Source: an uncultured Clostridia bacterium (GTDB lineage: Bacteria > Bacillota > Clostridia > Christensenellales > Borkfalkiaceae). Taken from it: 7,819 nt of DNA. The position numbers were made by a program, and so were the translations under genes. This document shows positions 6,333-7,819 of the stretch, piece by piece. The stretch spans positions 1 through 7,819 of the forward strand of contig CALVZR010000017.1 of NCBI GenBank assembly GCA_944372565.1, given 5' to 3'. The notes under the pieces were generated by a model that saw nothing but the letters and a program-made list of their open reading frames with translations, had not been told where the DNA came from and made no database searches. Each line of letters begins with the position of its first letter. The stretch's first letter is position 1.

Positions 6333-7819
6333 ATGGCTGAAAAGAAGAGCGCGAAGAACGCTGCAAAGAAAAGCGCGGGCGGCGCGAAGAGCGCTTCCGC
6401 TTCCGCAAAGAACGCCGTGGTGAGGCGCCCGAAAACGGTGCCCGCGGTGAAGGCGCCGGCGGGCGTTCCCGCGCCCATGCCGGAAATCAAGGTTCTCAAA
6501 AAGCGCCGCGTGATGATCGCGGCTTCCGAGTGCCGTCCCTTCGCGGCGACCGGCGGGCTTTCGGACGTGATCGGCTCCCTGCCGCAGGCGCTCGCCAAAA
6601 ACGGCGTTTACGAAGTGAGCGTGATCATGCCGCTGTATTCCTCGATCGGAAACGAATACCGCCACCGCATGGAATATGTGACGAATTTTTACGTGCAGCT
6701 TTCCTGGCGGCGGCTTTACTGCGGCGTGTTCCGCCTCGTGCAGGACGGCGTTACCTATTACTTCCTCGATAACGAATATTATTTCAAGCGGGGGGGCAGC
6801 ATCTACGGTTTTTACGACGACGGCGAGCGTTTCGCCTTCTTTTCCAAGGCCGTTCTCGATACCATCGGCGCGCTCGATCTCTTTCCGGACGTGCTGCATT
6901 GTAACGACTGGCAGACCGCCGCGAGTATAATATATTTAAGAACGCTCTATAATTGGAGTGTGGATTTCAGGCAGATCAAAACGGTGTTCACCATCCACAA
7001 CATCGAATATCAGGGCAAGTTCGGCAACGATACGAGGGGCGATCTCTTCGGATTCCCCTCCAACATCTATTCGGCGATCGAATTCGACGGCTGCATCAAC
7101 CTGATGAAGGGCGCCATAGAGCTTGCGGACGCGGTGAGCACGGTGAGCCCCACCTATGCGGAGGAAATCAAAAATCCCTTCTTCGCGCACGGGCTGGAAA
7201 ACATTATCCGCCGCAACGAAGGCAAATTATGCGGCATTTTAAACGGCATCGATACCGAAAGTTACGACCCCGCTTCCGACAAAACGCTTTTCGCCAACTA
7301 TTCGAAAAACGATCTTTCCGGCAAGGCGGTATGCAAGGCGGAATTGCAGAAAATGCTCTCCCTGCCCGTGCGGGCGGACGTGCCCGTCGTGGCGATGATC
7401 TCGCGGCTGGTTTCGCATAAAGGGCTCGATCTGGTGAAAGCCGTGATCGAGCAGTTCCTCACCGAGGACGTGCAGTTCGTCATCTTGGGCAAGGGCGACG
7501 CGGGCTACGAAAGCTATTTTTCGGGGCTGGCGCGCAACTATCAGGGCAAGTGCGCGGCGGTGATCGCCTTCAATCCCGACCTTTCGCGCAAGATCTACGC
7601 GGGCAGCGATATCTTCCTGATGCCCTCCAAAACCGAACCGCGCGGGCTTTCGCAGATGATCGCCTCGCGTTACGGCGCCGTGGCGGTCGTGCGGGAAACG
7701 GGCGGGCTCAACGACAGCATCAAGGCATACACGGAGGAGGCGGGCAACGGCTTCACCTTCCGCGATTACAACGCGCACGACATGCTTTACGTGCTGCGCG
7801 AGGCGGTGCGTTTCTACCG
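6333..7819 (+). CDS. glgA: Glycogen synthase, ADP-glucose dependent, GT5 (3' end beyond window)
   Basis: GlgA transfers glucose from ADP-glucose to the non-reducing end of alpha-1,4 glucan. 495 residues are visible; about 40 C-terminal residues are probably outside. Residues 1-59 are an extra Lys/Ala/Ser then Pro/Val-rich tail not found in E. coli GlgA. The GT5 domain starts at VMIAASECRPF (60-70), with ATGGLSDV (72-79), HCNDWQTA (189-196), TIHNIEYQG (His222) and STVSPTYAEEI, then ILNGID. The second Rossmann domain has ISRLVSHKGLDLV with Arg358 and Lys363, aligning with E. coli Arg300 and Lys305. It also has PSKTEPRGLSQM with Glu435 (E. coli Glu377) and RETGGLNDSI. Two positions differ from the usual motifs: Ala72 replaces the KTGGL Lys (E. 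coli Lys15), and Arg437 replaces the Cys of EPCGL. The frame is intact, so the gene is probably functional, though altered kinetics are possible. It is the fifth gene of the operon. Confidence 0.95.
   Translation, partial: MAEKKSAKNAAKKSAGGAKSASASAKNAVVRRPKTVPAVKAPAGVPAPMPEIKVLKKRRVMIAASECRPFAATGGLSDVIGSLPQALAKNGVYEVSVIMPLYSSIGNEYRHRMEYVTNFYVQLSWRRLYCGVFRLVQDGVTYYFLDNEYYFKRGGSIYGFYDDGERFAFFSKAVLDTIGALDLFPDVLHCNDWQTAASIIYLRTLYNWSVDFRQIKTVFTIHNIEYQGKFGNDTRGDLFGFPSNIYSAIEFDGCINLMKGAIELADAVSTVSPTYAEEIKNPFFAHGLENIIRRNEGKLCGILNGIDTESYDPASDKTLFANYSKNDLSGKAVCKAELQKMLSLPVRADVPVVAMISRLVSHKGLDLVKAVIEQFLTEDVQFVILGKGDAGYESYFSGLARNYQGKCAAVIAFNPDLSRKIYAGSDIFLMPSKTEPRGLSQMIASRYGAVAVVRETGGLNDSIKAYTEEAGNGFTFRDYNAHDMLYVLREAVRFY

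Noticed and set aside
6926..6953. Two TATAAT strings inside glgA as internal promoters
   Set aside because: Neither has a credible -35 hexamer at 16-18 bases or a TG extended -10; both fall in a local AT-rich codon pocket.

Overview
The window carries the start of a glycogen biosynthesis operon from a fairly GC-rich member of the Clostridia (Bacillota). The evidence is the gene set and the protein types. GlgC is paired with a separate GlgD subunit, an arrangement characteristic of Bacillota. GlgB is the shorter form of about 640 residues. The upstream neighbour is a clostridial-looking sugar phosphate isomerase/epimerase. The lineage below class level cannot be read from the sequence with confidence; an uncultured gut clostridium is plausible.

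Layout, all on the + strand: (1) 1-318, the 3' end of a TIM-barrel sugar phosphate isomerase/epimerase, closed by a strong intrinsic terminator at 324-361. (2) 362-561, a control region with a near-consensus sigma-A promoter (TTGACA, 17 bp, TAAAAT), a 10-bp palindrome just upstream of the -35 box, and a structured leader of about 113 nt. The leader holds three potential hairpins and a possible 20-codon leader ORF that stops one base before the next start codon. (3) 562-1998, pgi, glucose-6-phosphate isomerase. (4) 1999-2060, a gap with a 14-bp interrupted hairpin that lacks a U-tract. (5) 2061-3992 glgB, 3998-5209 glgC, 5206-6309 glgD and 6333-7819 glgA, the last cut by the window edge. Spacing is tight (5 nt, a 4-nt ATGA overlap, 23 nt), and I see no convincing internal promoter or terminator, so pgi-glgBCDA is most simply one transcription unit.

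How the genes work together: Pgi interconverts fructose-6-phosphate and glucose-6-phosphate. A phosphoglucomutase, not in this window, would give glucose-1-phosphate. GlgC with GlgD makes ADP-glucose, GlgA adds its glucose to alpha-1,4 chains, and GlgB introduces alpha-1,6 branches. Placing pgi first links the hexose-phosphate pool directly to storage polymer synthesis.

I found no mobile element, CRISPR array, tRNA/rRNA or defence/toxin system, and no clearly new multi-gene system. The points most worth a second look are the pgi leader (a possible leader ORF overlapping a hairpin that could mask the Shine-Dalgarno), the basic low-complexity N-terminal tail on GlgA, and substitutions at two usually conserved GlgA active-site positions.
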